Of a DNA stretch of 64,000 nucleotides, positions 11,101 through 24,600 are shown one piece after another. Both the position numbers and the translations under genes were made by a program. The notes beneath the pieces were generated by a model. It was not told where the DNA came from, made no database searches, and saw only the letters and a program-made list of their open reading frames with translations. The stretch is from contig BCKT01000017.1 of assembly GCA_003116875.1 (NCBI GenBank), positions 186,001 to 250,000 of the forward strand. The letters run 5' to 3'. How positions within the stretch are numbered: the stretch's first letter is position 1; every line of letters starts with the position of its first letter. This DNA is from Takashimella koratensis. Its lineage: Eukaryota > Basidiomycota > Tremellomycetes > Trichosporonales > Tetragoniomycetaceae.

Positions 11101-12963
11101 TACGAATCACATTTGCTAACAATTGCATTTCTCCCTCTCGTACCATCCTCCTCATTATCGACTTGTTTGACTCTCTCGCGCCTCACTCGCGCCTCACTCG
11201 CTGCACTCGCTCGTTCGGCCCTTCCTCGCTCAGGATCACCCAACACTATATGCGCGGACTCTGTTGGGTTCTCGAATACTACTACCAAGGCGTCCCTGCA
11301 TGGGATTGGTATTACCCATATCACTACGCACCGTTTGCTCAGGATTTCCAAAATGTCGGTAGTATGAGAATTGAATTTGAACCCGGAGAGCCGTTCAAGC
11401 CCTATGCTCAGTTGTTGGGTGTTTTCCCCGCTGCGAGGTACGTATTTCTTGCCAGCGATAGCTAGCGCCCATCATCTGTTGTCTGCGATCCTCAATCACC
11501 CACCGACTCCAAGTTTGTTCCGTCTGCTAACACCTGATTAGTCGGATACACCTTCCCGCACCTCTGCAAACCCTAATGACGGAGGAAGATTCCCCAATCC
11601 TCGATTTTTACCCATCCGATTTTGAAATCGATATGAACGGTAAAAAAATGGCTTGGCAAGGTGTCGCCCTCTTGCCGTTTATCGATCAATTTAGACTCCT
11701 CGCTGCACTCAAGAGTAAAGAAGAGGAATTGACAGAGGATGAGAAAAGGAGGAATAGGTGGGGGGATAATATCATGTTTGTTGCGGAAGGGAATGGGTTG
11801 TATGAGCCTTTCTGTGGGCTTTATACGATTAATGCCGCGACCAAGGTGAGTCAGGATTCTGGGAAGGATGATGCAGAGCAGGGAGAGAAGGGCGGGTAGA
11901 CGTAGAAGGGTGTTAGTTCATCTGATCTGTACCCTGCTGACACTTCCAGCCCGTACCGATCGACCCCAAGCTCAGTCTCGGCACTTTTGGTTCCGTCCTC
12001 TCCGACCCTTCCTGTGTCCCCTTTGCCGGCCTCGACTCTCCCCTTGTCGACATCCCCGACTGCCCTGACCTGACCACCAACGCCTCTCTCAGCGTTCGTT
12101 ACTTCTTCCCTCGCCAAGCGCACAAACACCGTTCCGTCCTCTTGAGGGGTTACAAGCCTCCTCCTGCGCTCTTGACGGAGGCGGACAAGGACTGGACTCG
12201 ACGAGGTGGAGGAGGGAGAGGTGGACGCGGGGGAAGAGGTGGTGGACGAGGAGGAGGTGGAGGTGGTGGGTATGGAGGACCAGGAAGAAGTCAGCCTTCG
12301 AATTTGCCAAGAGGAGGGGGAGGAGGACAACAGAGTTCATTGCCTAGGTCAAATGCGTATCCGGTAGCTCCGGATCTCGCAAGGTACGGAGTCCACTCGG
12401 GCCCGCCTCCACCAGGACGAAGCTATGGCGGTTCGGGTGGAGGAGGAGGGGGTGCAGGGGGTTACGGTGGCAACGGAGCCGGTCCAGGAGGGTATGGTGG
12501 ACGAGGTGCGTATGGGTCTCAGCCAGTGTACGGTGGAGGCGCCTCGTCGTATGGTGGCGGTGCAAGCTCGTATGGAGCCAATTCAGCGAACTCGGCAGGA
12601 GCAGGTGCAGCGTACGGAGCACAAGGAGGCGCGTACGGGTCCGGAGCGTATGGATATGGAGGTCGTGGCGCTGCTCCGAGTAGCGGGGGCTACGCCAACC
12701 CGTATGCTTCAGGTCCAGGAGCAAGTGGAGCAAGGTACGGAAACGCACCGCCGCCGCCCCCGACTGGAGCGGGGTACGGGTACGGTGGGCAAGGTGGACA
12801 AGGGGGACAAGGAGGGTATGGAGGTGCGCAAGGGGGTTATGGTGGGGCGGGAGGGGCAGGGTATGGTGGGTATGGAGGGAGTGGAGGTGCGGGCAATGGA
12901 GGGAGTAGAGGTGGGTATAGTAATCCCTACGCGAACGGACGAGGAGGCGCGAGGCGGTACTAA
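8198..12963 (+). CDS. RAT1: 5'-3' exoribonuclease 2 (Rat1/Xrn2)
   Basis: Predicted 1250-residue nuclear 5'-3' exonuclease that degrades uncapped RNA, terminates Pol II transcription and trims rRNA. Exons: 8198-8200 (ATG only), 8270-8438, 8525-8674, 8754-9019, 9097-9222, 9270-9414, 9464-9853, 9910-10810, 10971-11051, 11234-11437, 11542-11845 and 11950-12963. The near-invariant start [17 protein letters not shown] appears only if the ATG is joined across a GC-AG intron. Catalytic-domain motifs include [39 protein letters not shown] and [22 protein letters not shown] knuckle ([15 protein letters not shown]) sits near residue 275, as in fungal Rat1. An E/D-rich stretch spans about residues 550-690, the second conserved domain follows, and a Gly/Tyr/Arg tail fills residues 998-1250. 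Confidence 0.95.
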
Positions 12964-13294
12964 GTAGTAGAAGAGAAGATCGAGTGAGGCGTAAAACAAG
13001 GGGAGAGGAGAGACGGTCTCGCGTCGCAAGTCTTGTCTTGAGTTATCAAAGTATCAAAGTTTGGATCTTGGAAGTTTTGAGAAGAGAAAATCAGAAAAGT
13101 AGCCAGAAATTCATTGTGAGAAAGAAATCATACATTGTGACAGATCGATTTGAATGGATTGCAGGAAAATATGAAGTGAACGAGTGGGACCAAGAAAGAG
13201 GCGAGATGAATCACTGATGCTGAGACCTGGGGCAGGATGAGGAATTGGAGATGGTGCAGTGACACTGTCGATTGGAGGGTTGAAGGGTTGTAAT
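12964..13294. other. Convergent gap RAT1 / WDR83
   Basis: A 331-base gap between two stop codons on opposite strands. It is A/T-richer than its flanks and probably holds the overlapping 3' ends of both transcripts. No other feature is visible. Confidence 0.5.
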
Positions 13295-14909
13295 TCATCT
13301 GGACCATACTTTGATAGTACCGTCTACGTAACAGTTAGCGTGAGAGCAAAAAAGATCACGAGCACGATCGCCAACGCTAACAGATATTAATGAAGATTGG
13401 AGGACTCACCAAGACTTGTAGTTATCATGTCTTTCCCAGATGGAGCGAGTTCGAGCCATGTTACGGCTTTACGATGGGCGTCTAGGGTGTCGACGACCTT
13501 GGCCTGTTTTGGTCAGTACGTACTTTAGGATCTACTCGAGCTCAAGAATGACACCCCAGTCATTTTTCTCCACACCCCAAAGTCCCATCATGAGCCTGAC
13601 CTCGCCTGACCTCGGCCGACCTCGACAACCAACTCACATCAAGTACGTTCCAACACCAAATCTTTCCATCAGCATCACCAGCAAGCACCGCTCCTTCTCC
13701 TCGATTAAACGCGACCCTCGTCCGAGTCGAAGACCCAGCGTCGACTCGGTGCCCTGTGAAAGTCTGGAGAGAGGAGCCGGTCGAACGGTCGAAGAGACGA
13801 ATGGAGCCATCGGTCGTCGAGACGAGCATGGTGTCCCGTGGCGCAGATGGCGAAGGGACGACACATGATACGGGAGCTAGGTGGGTCAGTACCAGCTCGA
13901 GAATAGCTCTAAGCAGAGACAAGCTGGTCTTTCTAGAGAGATCAAGGGCATGATGTATTGGGTTGAGGCGACAGGTGATATTACTCACCACCGATAAAGT
14001 CCTCGATACACTTGCCCATCCGGATATCGTAGCTCCGAACCGAGCCGTCATTGGACCCCGCGACGATCTCTGGCGAGTCGGTGGGAATGGACAAGGAAGT
14101 GATAGATGACGTTGCGTCTTTAATCACTTGTAATGGATCTCGCGAAGCCGCTCGCATATCCCAGATCATGATCTTTGCGTCGAACCCAGCTGTTACAGTA
14201 TCAGCTCTGGGGAAATAACATTCGAGCTGATGGTGGAAGTGACGAGGTAGGTGACCCAGGTGAGTCCAGAGCCAGACTCACCAGTGCAAAGAAGGTCTGC
14301 GTCATTGGAGAATGCGACAGCGTGCATTTTACCAAAGTGTCCCGATAATCGACGAATAATAGTCCCGCTTGCTACATCCCATACAAACACAGCCTTGTCG
14401 CCGCCGCAACTTGCAAACTTTGCATTGTCGTGGGAGCTGCAAGGGTCGACAGTAGTGAAGAGAAACCCAGCCATCAGCACTACTTCCTGTTCTACGAATA
14501 TGACGCGCGCTTTGTCCATGATAGCAAGCCACCAACCTCAAGCAGCCCAACGACTGCGATGCCAACTCACATATCCAAACCCAAGATCTCGTATCCGTGC
14601 CCTTTGTACACTTTGATCTCCTTCCCGAGAGCCGGGTTCCATAACCTGATCGTACGGTCTGATCCACCTGTCAGGGCGTATTTCGCACCATGATTGTACC
14701 GAACGACATGGACGGGTCCAGCATGTGCGTCGAGCCTGAGAAGGGTCGGGAGTTGGTATCAGTGACCGATTGGAACAACTCGAACGGCGTCTTCGTTCTC
14801 GCTCTGGATCGAGCGGAACTCACGTGTGTTTCAGTGTTTGAGGGAAGGAGAGGAGGTCTGGAGCAGCGCCTTCGCCGTGGCTCTCTTGGCCACCTCTTGA
14901 TGGGGCCAT
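13295..14909 (-). CDS. WDR83: WD40 repeat protein WDR83 (MORG1)
   Basis: Predicted 320-residue seven-bladed WD40 protein related to WDR83/MORG1, a MAPK scaffold that is also found with spliceosomes. Exons: 14909-14824, 14735-14571, 14436-14282, 14189-13989, 13876-13638, 13497-13410 and 13323-13295, all in phase. The first blade reads HAGPVHVVRYNHGAKYALTG then GSDRTIRLWNPALGKEI, followed by KGHGYEILGLDM, which fits WDR83 well (SGHGYEVL in the human protein). Later blades show GGDKAVFVWDV, IMIWDMRA, DGSIRLFDRSTG and finally DGTIKVWSR before the stop. The last coding exon adds only nine residues. The family name rests on blade order and the HGYEIL signature. Other short WD40 proteins are less likely. 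Confidence 0.85.
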
Positions 14910-15664
14910 GGTGGTGTGGGTCGTGGAGGGGGGCAGGGGGGGAGGTCAGGAAGAGAGGAAAGAAGAGAAGACAGCCAGAAATACCTCCACTTATGTCCTG
15001 CTACTTGCCCACGGTGGAATCCACTGTCAACCTTATTCCTCCCCTGGCGATCGACGCCATCTCCCATGTCCACGACGAGTTGGGTAATCCCCAGGGTAAT
15101 CCCAGGGTCCAGTTCTAATCCCCATTGTAATCCCGTCAATGAGGATCCTATTGAATCTATTCCCACCTTCCCCTTGTCCTGAAACCATAACGAGCCTAAA
15201 TCTTGGGCGTGTTCTTCTCCACACACACACACACACACACACACACTACACCACCACACACACCCCTCCCTCTGCCGATCTCATCCATCCACCTCCTTCT
15301 TCACTCTTCTCCACCACCCACCATCCACCCTCGACACCATCCTTACCCGCCTCCGGCCCATCTCTGTCCCTACCACCGCCTCTACCACTCATCCCGCCCA
15401 GATCAAACATCACTTCCGACCCGCTGCTTTGCCCGACCCCGTTCCTGTCCGTGCCCTGTTCCTGCGTCCGAGCGCTGGTCCATGCTCTGCCCGCTATAAT
15501 CCCCGTCTGTCGCTGTCGGTCATTTCCCCCTTTCCCTTCACGGCATAGCGCACAGATCACCGCTTCCACTCACTCTCTCCCTCCCTCCCTCACATCACAC
15601 CTACCCTCTAATACCTCCTCTCCTTCTCTCTTCTCCAATCTCCCACCTCACCTCCCACTTCACG
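14910..15664. promoter_or_regulatory. Divergent promoter WDR83 / NF1
   Basis: A 755-base gap between divergent starts. From about 15130 to 15660 it is very C/T-rich and contains an (AC)13 tract. The open frames across it are low-complexity translations of this leader and not genes. It probably includes a long 5' leader of the RasGAP gene. Confidence 0.5.
15221..15246. repeat. (AC)13 microsatellite
   Basis: Thirteen uninterrupted AC units followed by more CA-rich sequence, about 420 bases upstream of the RasGAP start codon. Confidence 0.95.
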
Positions 15665-18600
15665 ATGCCGCTCCGCCGCTCGTCGGCGCAGACGTTCAAC
15701 AACTCGCCGTCGACCCGGTTTCGCCCTACTCTCGACCACGACGCGACCTCCTCTCTCCAAGATGGCGCAGGCTGGTCCCGCGAGGGTCTCATGGGCGAGC
15801 AAAAAGTCATCTCTGCTCTCGTCAACCGGCTCGTGAACAAAGTAAGCTCGCCCCATACATTCAAAAACTAACGACTAGCTCCCTTGTAACTCGGGGATAC
15901 GACTAGGGATGATGGAAGTTGATGATGGGGTACGGACCACGGTTGAGAGTCTCACGCACATGGCGAGAATACGACTACCCCTTGTCGTGCATGCCCTCTC
16001 GGGAGCTCTCGAGGCGCTTTCAAAGGTACGCCCTCATCTCGATCTCGCTGACATCAGTACTCCTCCTCGGTCTCTCTGATCGAAGCGCCTCTCGACACCA
16101 TCCAGTCGCAGCTTTACCTCCTGCATCTGCTCCTAACCTGCCTCTCCTCATCGTGGCGACAACACGCGCTGGCAAACCCTGCCCCGCCGTCCGACCTTCC
16201 CCGCGCGTGGCCAGACCCACCAGCACTCGACGACAACCTCGCGCGATACCTCCTCAGCGTCATCCTCGTTTACATCCGAATGACATCGCAGGACAACGCG
16301 GCAGTCAGCGGGGGAACAACCAGCCCTGCACCCAGCAGCAAAGAGCGCGGCGGTCTAGGCTCGGGGTCAAGCCTTCAATGGGGTCGACAACTCGCACCCA
16401 GCTCGGGATCGTATTCCCTAGGCATCCGTTTCATCCAGCTCCACTCGTTTTTCTCGCACGCACCCCCAGCTCAGCGATCCAAACTCCTCGCAGCGTCGTC
16501 ATCCACCCCATCCTCCGCGATCACCCAAATGTCCAAGTACGCCTCCCGGATTGTCTTCATCCTCTCCGCGTCCAACTGGCCACTCATCATCTCTCGACTG
16601 AAAACTCGCGTCGCGTACCTTTCAACGACTATCGAGGAGATGCCAGATTTGATCGAGCTGCGCCTGCTCGAATGGGCCAACCTCGATCGAAATCGCCTCG
16701 GCCAGGTGATGCAGGAGATCTCGTCGCCGTTCTTACACGTCAAACGACCCGCCCAGGTGGCCATCGCTGTGACCTTGCGAAAAGCCATCTGGAACTGGAT
16801 CGACGTCTACCCGGCCGAGTACGGGGCGCTCGTCGAGAGCAATCGCAAATTGGAAGGCGGGCCAGACGTCTTGTTCGATGTCCTCCATTCCATGGCCGAG
16901 CCGACAACCGCCAACGCACGGCGGGTCAAGGTATTTTACCCACTCATGGCGATGCTGCTGGTTCTCTCCCCCGACTCGCTGAAACGACTTGCGATCGGAG
17001 ATACCGGGAAAGGCAGCAGCGGTCTGGCAAAGAAAGCAGCGTTCATGGACAGCTTGAGAAAGGGGTTATCGGGGAACAAGGTGTTTGAAGCGTGCGCAGT
17101 CTGTTACGTCGACTTTGTCCGTGCAGCGACATGTCTCTCGCCCCGGATAGAGAGTGCGGGGCTGCATGCTCTCGTCCCGGATATTCAAAACGATCTCAAG
17201 GTGGGTACGGAACCTAATCAAAGCTGACTACAGAACGCGCTCTTCTTCTCTTCCCTGTCGAGCGAGATATCCGATCCCAACATCCTCGTTGACGGGCTTG
17301 TTGCGCTGTACCGCGCCAACCCGTCGACCACGATTTCTCAGGTCTTCCCAAAGCTGTGGAACGACTCGTCTGACGGACCCAAGACGATCGCGATTCGAGC
17401 ATGTACGGCGATTGTCACTGAAGCGCAGCGATTGCCATGGCGTCAGCCCGTGAGCGCGCTCCGTGCAGAGGTCGCACAAGCTGTTCGCGGTGTCCTACGA
17501 GTGAGTTTGGGTTACGACTTGGCTAACATTCAGGTCCAGACAGGGTCGATAGCTTCGGACCGAAGTACGCCACGACGGATACGAGGACACCCCGAGTTAC
17601 CATCACCGCAGAGTGACTTGGCATGGGAGATTCTCAACCTCTTCACACTCGACCCAATGTTTGCGCTCGTCGCTGGGGACGGGTCGGAATTGGCTCAGGT
17701 CCTGTCGGCCGTCTCGGTGCTTGCGTCGCCAACGAGTCCGGTCACCGTGCGTGCAACGGCTAGCAAGACCAACTTGGTCTTGCTGGACCATGTCGTTGCA
17801 TCAGGGAAGAAGGATCCGGGTCTCGCCTCCCTCGCCGCATCTGCAGCGTCGTCAATGTAAGCTGCTACTCTTCCGAAGTGACTTCATCTGACACCATATA
17901 GCTGGCAAGTCCTCCTCGATGCGAGTAGGCACCAGCTTCAAGCATTCCACCTCGGTGACCAAGAAGACTTTGCCATCGCGGTCGATGCGTTCCGGGATAC
18001 AGTCGCCGCTGTTCTCGAAGCCGTCACTACCAAACCCGACGTATTGTCGTCCAATGCCCGCTCGGCGGTGCTCTTGGCCATGGTCGCCGCGCTCACAGCT
18101 CTCACTGCGCCGGATGTGGAACAGACGTCGTTGTCAGCTCCGACACTGGCAGCACTCGGCAAGCTCGTTCTCGTAGTCAACGACGTCCAAGCCAACGGCC
18201 AGGCGCCAACGCCATATGTCGAAGAGGTATTGTCGCAGAGTGCACTGCTTGAAGAGCTGTCCCAGCTTCCAGCGGCTAAAGGTGAGTGGTGTCAGTGTGA
18301 CATGCTGACAAGCCAGGTCGACAGCAGCAGCAACGCCAGTTCCGCCGAGTTCTTAAATCTCGCGCTCGATCGTCTACACTCTTTGTCGCAGTGTGGCTAG
18401 GGATGGTTGGCCGCGCACGAACCTTGACGTCCAAGATTGTCAACCTCGACGCGGACGATACCAGCGCAGAACGGGACTTCAGGCGGCGTAATCAGAACGC
18501 TGACATTGAGGGTCTCGATGAGGTGAGCTCATGCGTACATGTTGAACTGACGATTCAGGACGAGTCGAAGGAGTGGCAGAACCTGATCGCGGTATTGTGC

Positions 18601-21600
18601 TGTATCAGTAGCGTGTGCATGTACGACGCTTCGGCCCCGCCATCTCTCCTCGACGTGCTGGGGAAGAATATCGGGTCCTTGCCTCGGCCATACGAAGAGC
18701 AGGTCGATCCGCAATTGGCAGTCGAGTCGTTCCTTCGTGAATGCGTCGACTTTTTGATCAGCAACTCTGTCCACGTGCGCGAATCGATGAAAGATGCTCT
18801 GGGTTCAGAGCTGCCCCCGACGCTGTGTCGCGTTCTTGTTGTGCAGATGACCAAGTGAGTGCATACCATTGACCCTAGCTGATCTCAGAATGTTGTCGAT
18901 CTCCTCGGGACCTAACGGCGTTCCCGCCTCGGAGGCGCTTACGACCTTTGTCGAGCAAGGGATCTCGGTTCTCCGTCTCTCAGTCGACCGGATGCACGCT
19001 GGCGAGAACACGGGCGCGATTCAAGTCGATATGGGGGAGCTCCTCTTCCTTCTGGGCCAGTACACCCATCGCTTGGGTCGAGACGATGTCGCCATGCGAA
19101 TCAAAATGAGGTTCTGTCAACTCATCGAGGCGGTTTTGGATAAACCTGAATTTGTCGTTTTGGGTAACGCAGGGAGGTTGAGGAACGCTTTGCTCGAGTG
19201 GATGAGCGAGTGGTCTATTGAAAAGTTCAGGGTGAGTCAGCTATTGATGGAATAATTGTAGCTGATTAGACAGGATAACGAGCAAACGGTGCAAGAGAGT
19301 AAACTCCACCACGACGTCGATATGGCCTGTCTCCGCGCTATGATCCTAGTCACTGAGGGATTGGTGCTGCGGCCAGCAGGAGAAGAGACGGACGATACCC
19401 AAGCTGTGGTCAAGTCGCGCTTGTTCTATCGATACTATATCCTCTTAGTCAAGGTTTTGGAGCGCGCCAACGCCTTTGAGGTGAGCTCGCAACCTACAGC
19501 TCGAGCTGACGCCTCAGACGGAATCGATCAAGGCTCCGCCTAGTGTTTCTGGCAGCGTGCGATCCCACTCCATTGACAGTTTCCCTGCCCTCGCCATCCT
19601 CGTCCTCTCCAACCTTCTCAGCGCGAACATTGACGTCGGACTCAAACACTGCCTGACTCTCGGGTACCATGAAGACCCGTCTATCCGAACCGCGTTCATG
19701 CAGCTCCTCACCAACGTCTTGCAACAAGGTACCCGGTTTGGCGGTTTGAATACCAAAGGTGTCGTCGCCACTCCCAAAGTCTACTTTGACGCAATGACCG
19801 ACTCGAATATGGCCCTTGCGGTGGCTATGTGTGAATCGTGTCCCGCGAACGAGGTGGATGAGATCTCGCTCTTGCTCTTCAGGGTCTTCGAGGCAAAGGG
19901 AACGCTTTTGGCGCTGATCAAAGTGCTCGTCGAACGAGAGGTGGCAATGACAAGTAAGTTGTGACATAGGCCGTAGCTGATAGGATAGATCACGAGTCGG
20001 AACTGTTCCGTGCAAACTCGATCACAACGAGGTTGTTGACCATCTTCGCCAAGACTTACGGATAGTAAGTGGAAGAGGTGTTCGTTGCTTACAATTAGCA
20101 ACTATGTCCGAGCAACACTGCAACCCTTGATCCAGTCGTTTGCGGAGAAACCATCACACTGCTCCTTTGAGCTCGATCCGTCCAAGGCTGGCCCTTCGGA
20201 TGATATCGAGCGAAACACGGACGATCTCAAACTCATGTGTCAGGCACTACTCGACCTCATCTGTTCCTCTGTCCCGCGTGTACCGATGTAAGCTCTTCTC
20301 CATGTCTACCAGACCCAGCTTACACCTATCAGTATGTTCCGCGCACTATGCCACCATATCTGGGAAGTGGTAGAAGACCGATTCCCTGACTCGCGTCACT
20401 CAGCTGTCGGATCATTCATCTTCCTTCGCTTCTTCTGCCCCGCTATCGTCTCGCCCGAAGGTATCGACCTCGACGTCAACCCGGATACCCGCGAAATCCG
20501 CCGCGCGCTGCTTCTCATCACCAAGGTTATCCAAAACCTAGCGAACAATGTCGTTTTTGGGAATAAAGAGGCTCATATGAAAGTTCTCAACTCGTTCTTG
20601 TCCGAGAATATTCGACAGGTTACAAAATTCTTGTCTGATGTAGCGGTGAGTCTGGCGCTGAGCTCATAAAGAATTGTGAAGCGCTGACGATTATGCAGAT
20701 ACGACCACGGAGCTGGGAGGTCGCTCAGTCGACCAAGTTGTACCAGGAAGAGACTACGCGCTCGCTCGATGCAGACGGCGACAACTTGATCATGTAAGCT
20801 CCCTCAACTTCACTCCCCGCTGACCCTTTAGCCACCGATACATCAACAAGCACCTACCCAAGATCGAGACTTCCCTTGAAAACATGCCATCTAGTTTCCG
20901 TTTCCGCTCTCAATCCTCACGGACCGTCCGACCGGAACTTGACGGTCGCTCGTCACTCGATAACCTCCGTCGACTCGTCACTGAGACAGGCCCACCGTCT
21001 GACTCGGCAAGACTATCGTCAAGTGCAAGGTCCCAGATCTACGACGAGTTTATGCGTCATAATGCCGGGAGAAGTACGGAGAGTGTCGCTGGAGCATTCT
21101 ATGAAGGGCCCGCGAGTCAGAATAATCGAAGAATCTTTTATTTCATCGTCGCGAGGGTCGCGTTGGTCGATTATGATCTGCTAGCGTATCATGTCTTTTC
21201 GGTGAGTCCGGCTATTCTCGTTTGTCCTTCTCCTCTCTCCTCTGCTCTTGTTCACCTCTTCACACCAATACCCCAACACGTCGGGCTGCGGCTGACCGCT
21301 TTCACAGCTGCTCGACAAGGTCACAGACTTCTTCGACCTCGTGATTGACCTCACCGACTTCTCCGCGTCCACCGAATTGCCGATCGCGTGGTTGAGACGG
21401 TCGATCCAGATGTGTCCTCCGGGCATCTTGCCTTGCGTTAACACTTTGGCACTCTACAACCCGAACTCGTATGCGAAACGACGACTGCGACGGCTCATCT
21501 CGGAGCTCTCAACGATCAGTGCGTACTTGTTTTCTCCTCCCGCTGTTTCCCGGGGCTATGGTGGCGATCACTGACCCTGTACCAGGCCCATCGATTGGGA

Positions 21601-24600
21601 AGAACGTGGTCGCTGCGAGCAGTCCAGCGGAACTCGCCGAGTTTATCCCCTTCACCAGCCTTGCCTTGCCCGAACATACGATGGCCCTGGCATACGAGGC
21701 CGACCATGTCTTCACGAACCTCGTGTGTTTGTCAGACCACGAGATGCAGGTTCCGGTGGTCGTCAAGCTCGGACACGACAACCTCCAAGTTGCCTCGGTA
21801 GGTCATCCTAGAGTTTTGTGGATCATTCACTCCCAGCCGTTGTCCCAGAACAAATGGTAAAAACCGAGGCTAACTTTGACGCAGTGGCGGAAACAAGACT
21901 TGACAAGCTCTCAAAAAGCCTACATCATCGACGTGATTGACCTACACGACGTCGATGATATGGTTTACGGTACTGGCCTAGCCGCGGATCATTTGATCAT
22001 CAAGCACTCGCAGAACGAATCCGTCACGTTCATCTCCCGAAGTGGGTATAAGCTTTGCCATTCGACATGAACAACAGCTGACGCTTCCTTTTACCAGAGC
22101 GAAACGAGATGGCTCAGATCATCCGAGCCGCCAGAGGCAAGCTTCGCGCCGCACCGTCAGAGGAACGAGCCCTGCGACCTAGCGACGTGCCAGGGACCCT
22201 GTTGAATGTCGCCTTTCTCAACTTGTCATCAGACGACGAAGTCCTCCGTCTCGGCGCGTACGGGCTGATCAATGAGCTGTGCAAGTTCTTCAAATACGAC
22301 GTATCGACAAGGGCCATGAAGGTGTCTTGTGAGTGACTATAAGACGACTCGTGCACATGACAATCAAACTGACTTGAGCCACAGCGGGCCTAGCGATCCC
22401 GAGCAACTCTCTCACGTTCATTCACGGCCTCAGCAAAGCCCTCGCCGTCGCTGCTCCCCAACTCACCGTCGAGTTCCTCAAAGAATGGACAATCGGATTC
22501 GCCAAAGCGTCCATCCCGCAAAAGACGGCGTGCCTGCACTACGTCGGACCATGGTTGCTCAACCTAGAGACGTATGCGAAACCGACACAGGATGGGGGGA
22601 TCGAGAGTGTGAAACAGGTTGGAGAGATCGTTAGGAGTTTGATAGCTCTGACAGTATCTGAGCGCAAGGTGAGTAATCGAAGTTGCCCCAAATCCTTTTC
22701 GTGATGTTCCCGCGTAAGATGTTTCTGACATTATCGCAGCGACTCCACCTCGCATTGCAGCAGCATGTTTGGGGCGTCATGGGCTCAGCCAGCGAAGCCG
22801 TCGCCGACGTCATCATTGCCGAAGTGCTGCACTCGGCAATAGACGCTGGACTCGGCTCGGAAAAGGCAGAATGTGCCGCCGATGTTCTCGTATCTTTGGC
22901 TTCGGTCACTGTCAGAGGTAAAGTCACGGCCCGACTCCGCAAGGTAAGTCAGGTATCAGCTTTTTAGACTGTATACCTAACACCCTCCCAGACTATTGCG
23001 CAGACCTACCTCAAGCCCTCACCGACGTTACCGGACAACGTAGCATGGAACGAGATCTGTACCCTCGCTCGTATCTCCCTCGCGCTCTCGTTCAGTCCGA
23101 CTTCACCTATCGACCTCCAACTCTTCCTCCCCGACATGGTGCACATCATCACGCTACTCCTGGGCTCCGGTCCCTTGCTCATGCGGCAAACCGTCTACGG
23201 CCTGGTGGTCAATATCGTGCAAGCCCTGGCGACTGCAGCCGGAACAGGGGATATGGACACCTCGGTCCTGCACCATCTGCTGGGTCGAGTCCAGCAGGCG
23301 GATATGGTCGCTGCGTTCGGATTGACGCAGAGCCCCGGCAGTCTGGAGTTGTCGGGAGTCGCACCGGCCCAGCAATCGAAAGACGAAGCAGGTGTGGTGC
23401 TTCTCGATTCCGTCGAGCTTGTCGCGAGGTTCCTTGGTGACGTGTTGACTGTTGGGGCTACTAGCATAGGTACGTCTGGGCCGGGTTCAAAAATGAACAG
23501 ATCTGACACCCTGCGACCTACAGATTGCGCAAACGCATGGCGCGCTAGGTGGATGGGACTCGTCGCGCAGACTTGCTTCCAACACAACCCGTCCATCCAA
23601 CCGCAAGCACTCACTGTCCTTGGCTACCTTGCCGCAGACGATGTCGATGACGACCTGGTCTTCCAAGTCCTTGTGGCACTCTGTAGTTCGCTCGAGCACT
23701 TCAACGAAGCCGACACTGTCGTGATCATCAGCATGCTCCGGAGCCTGGCGCGTGTCATCTCCGGTCTCGCCCCGGATAGCCGGTACTTGTCTTCTCTTTT
23801 CTGGCTCGCCATTGCCGTCTTGCAACTCGGTTATATCCCGCTCTTCGCACCTGCACTCGACCTGCTCCTTACCGCTCTCCGATCGATGGATGGGGCTGGC
23901 CAGTTCGCAGAAGGTCTTACCGAGGGCTTGGTCGCTTCTCGATCCTCTATCGACGACGCAGCGCGGAAACTGGATCAAGTATGCGGTGTCAACTTTGAGA
24001 CGGATTTATGTTTTTCCCTCGTCGCAGTCATCTTCAAGGGCGTACGACACCCGGCTACTCGTAAACTGGCGATTGAGACGATCATGGAGCTCTTGATGCT
24101 CTCAACACGCCGGCCGAGCGCGGGTGATGCGACTGCCGCGGCAGGGAAGGAGGAAGACGGTGAAGAGCCGTTGATTGGAGAAAAGAGCGTAGCGTTCTTC
24201 GTCTCACTCTTGCCGGTCGTAGCGGCCTCTCCGCAAGACCTCAAAGCGCTCTTCTTAGCTGCGGGAGTCGACGTCGCCGATTACGAGTTGCGAGACGTCT
24301 CGACTTTGTCGGTCTTTGGGCTACTGGATATTCCGTGAGTAGATTTGAACGCTCAGAAGCAAGAACGAAGCTGATTATGATCGCTGGGATGCAGGGATAA
24401 CTCGTTTGCGTTGATGCTTGTAACTTTGGCGGTGACTATTCTTGGCTCGGCGTCGTCGGATTCGGAAAAGCTCGTGTTGTACCGATTCATAGCAGAGGCG
24501 AGCGTCGACATGCCTGATGTTGTTGCTAGGGCGTGAGTTTTTACCTCCTCCCAGTCATTGCTGTCAACCCAATTCACTGACATTCCACAGATACGACTCT

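Noticed and set aside
12425..12967. A 180-codon frame inside the RAT1 tail
   Set aside because: It is a shadow frame of the Gly/Tyr-rich RAT1 C-terminus, whose frame is fixed by the splice into the conserved domain.
15139..15906. A 255-codon plus-strand frame across the RasGAP leader
   Set aside because: It is a low-complexity Pro/Ser/His/Thr translation of a C/T-rich leader with an (AC)n tract, and it overlaps the first RasGAP exon in another frame.
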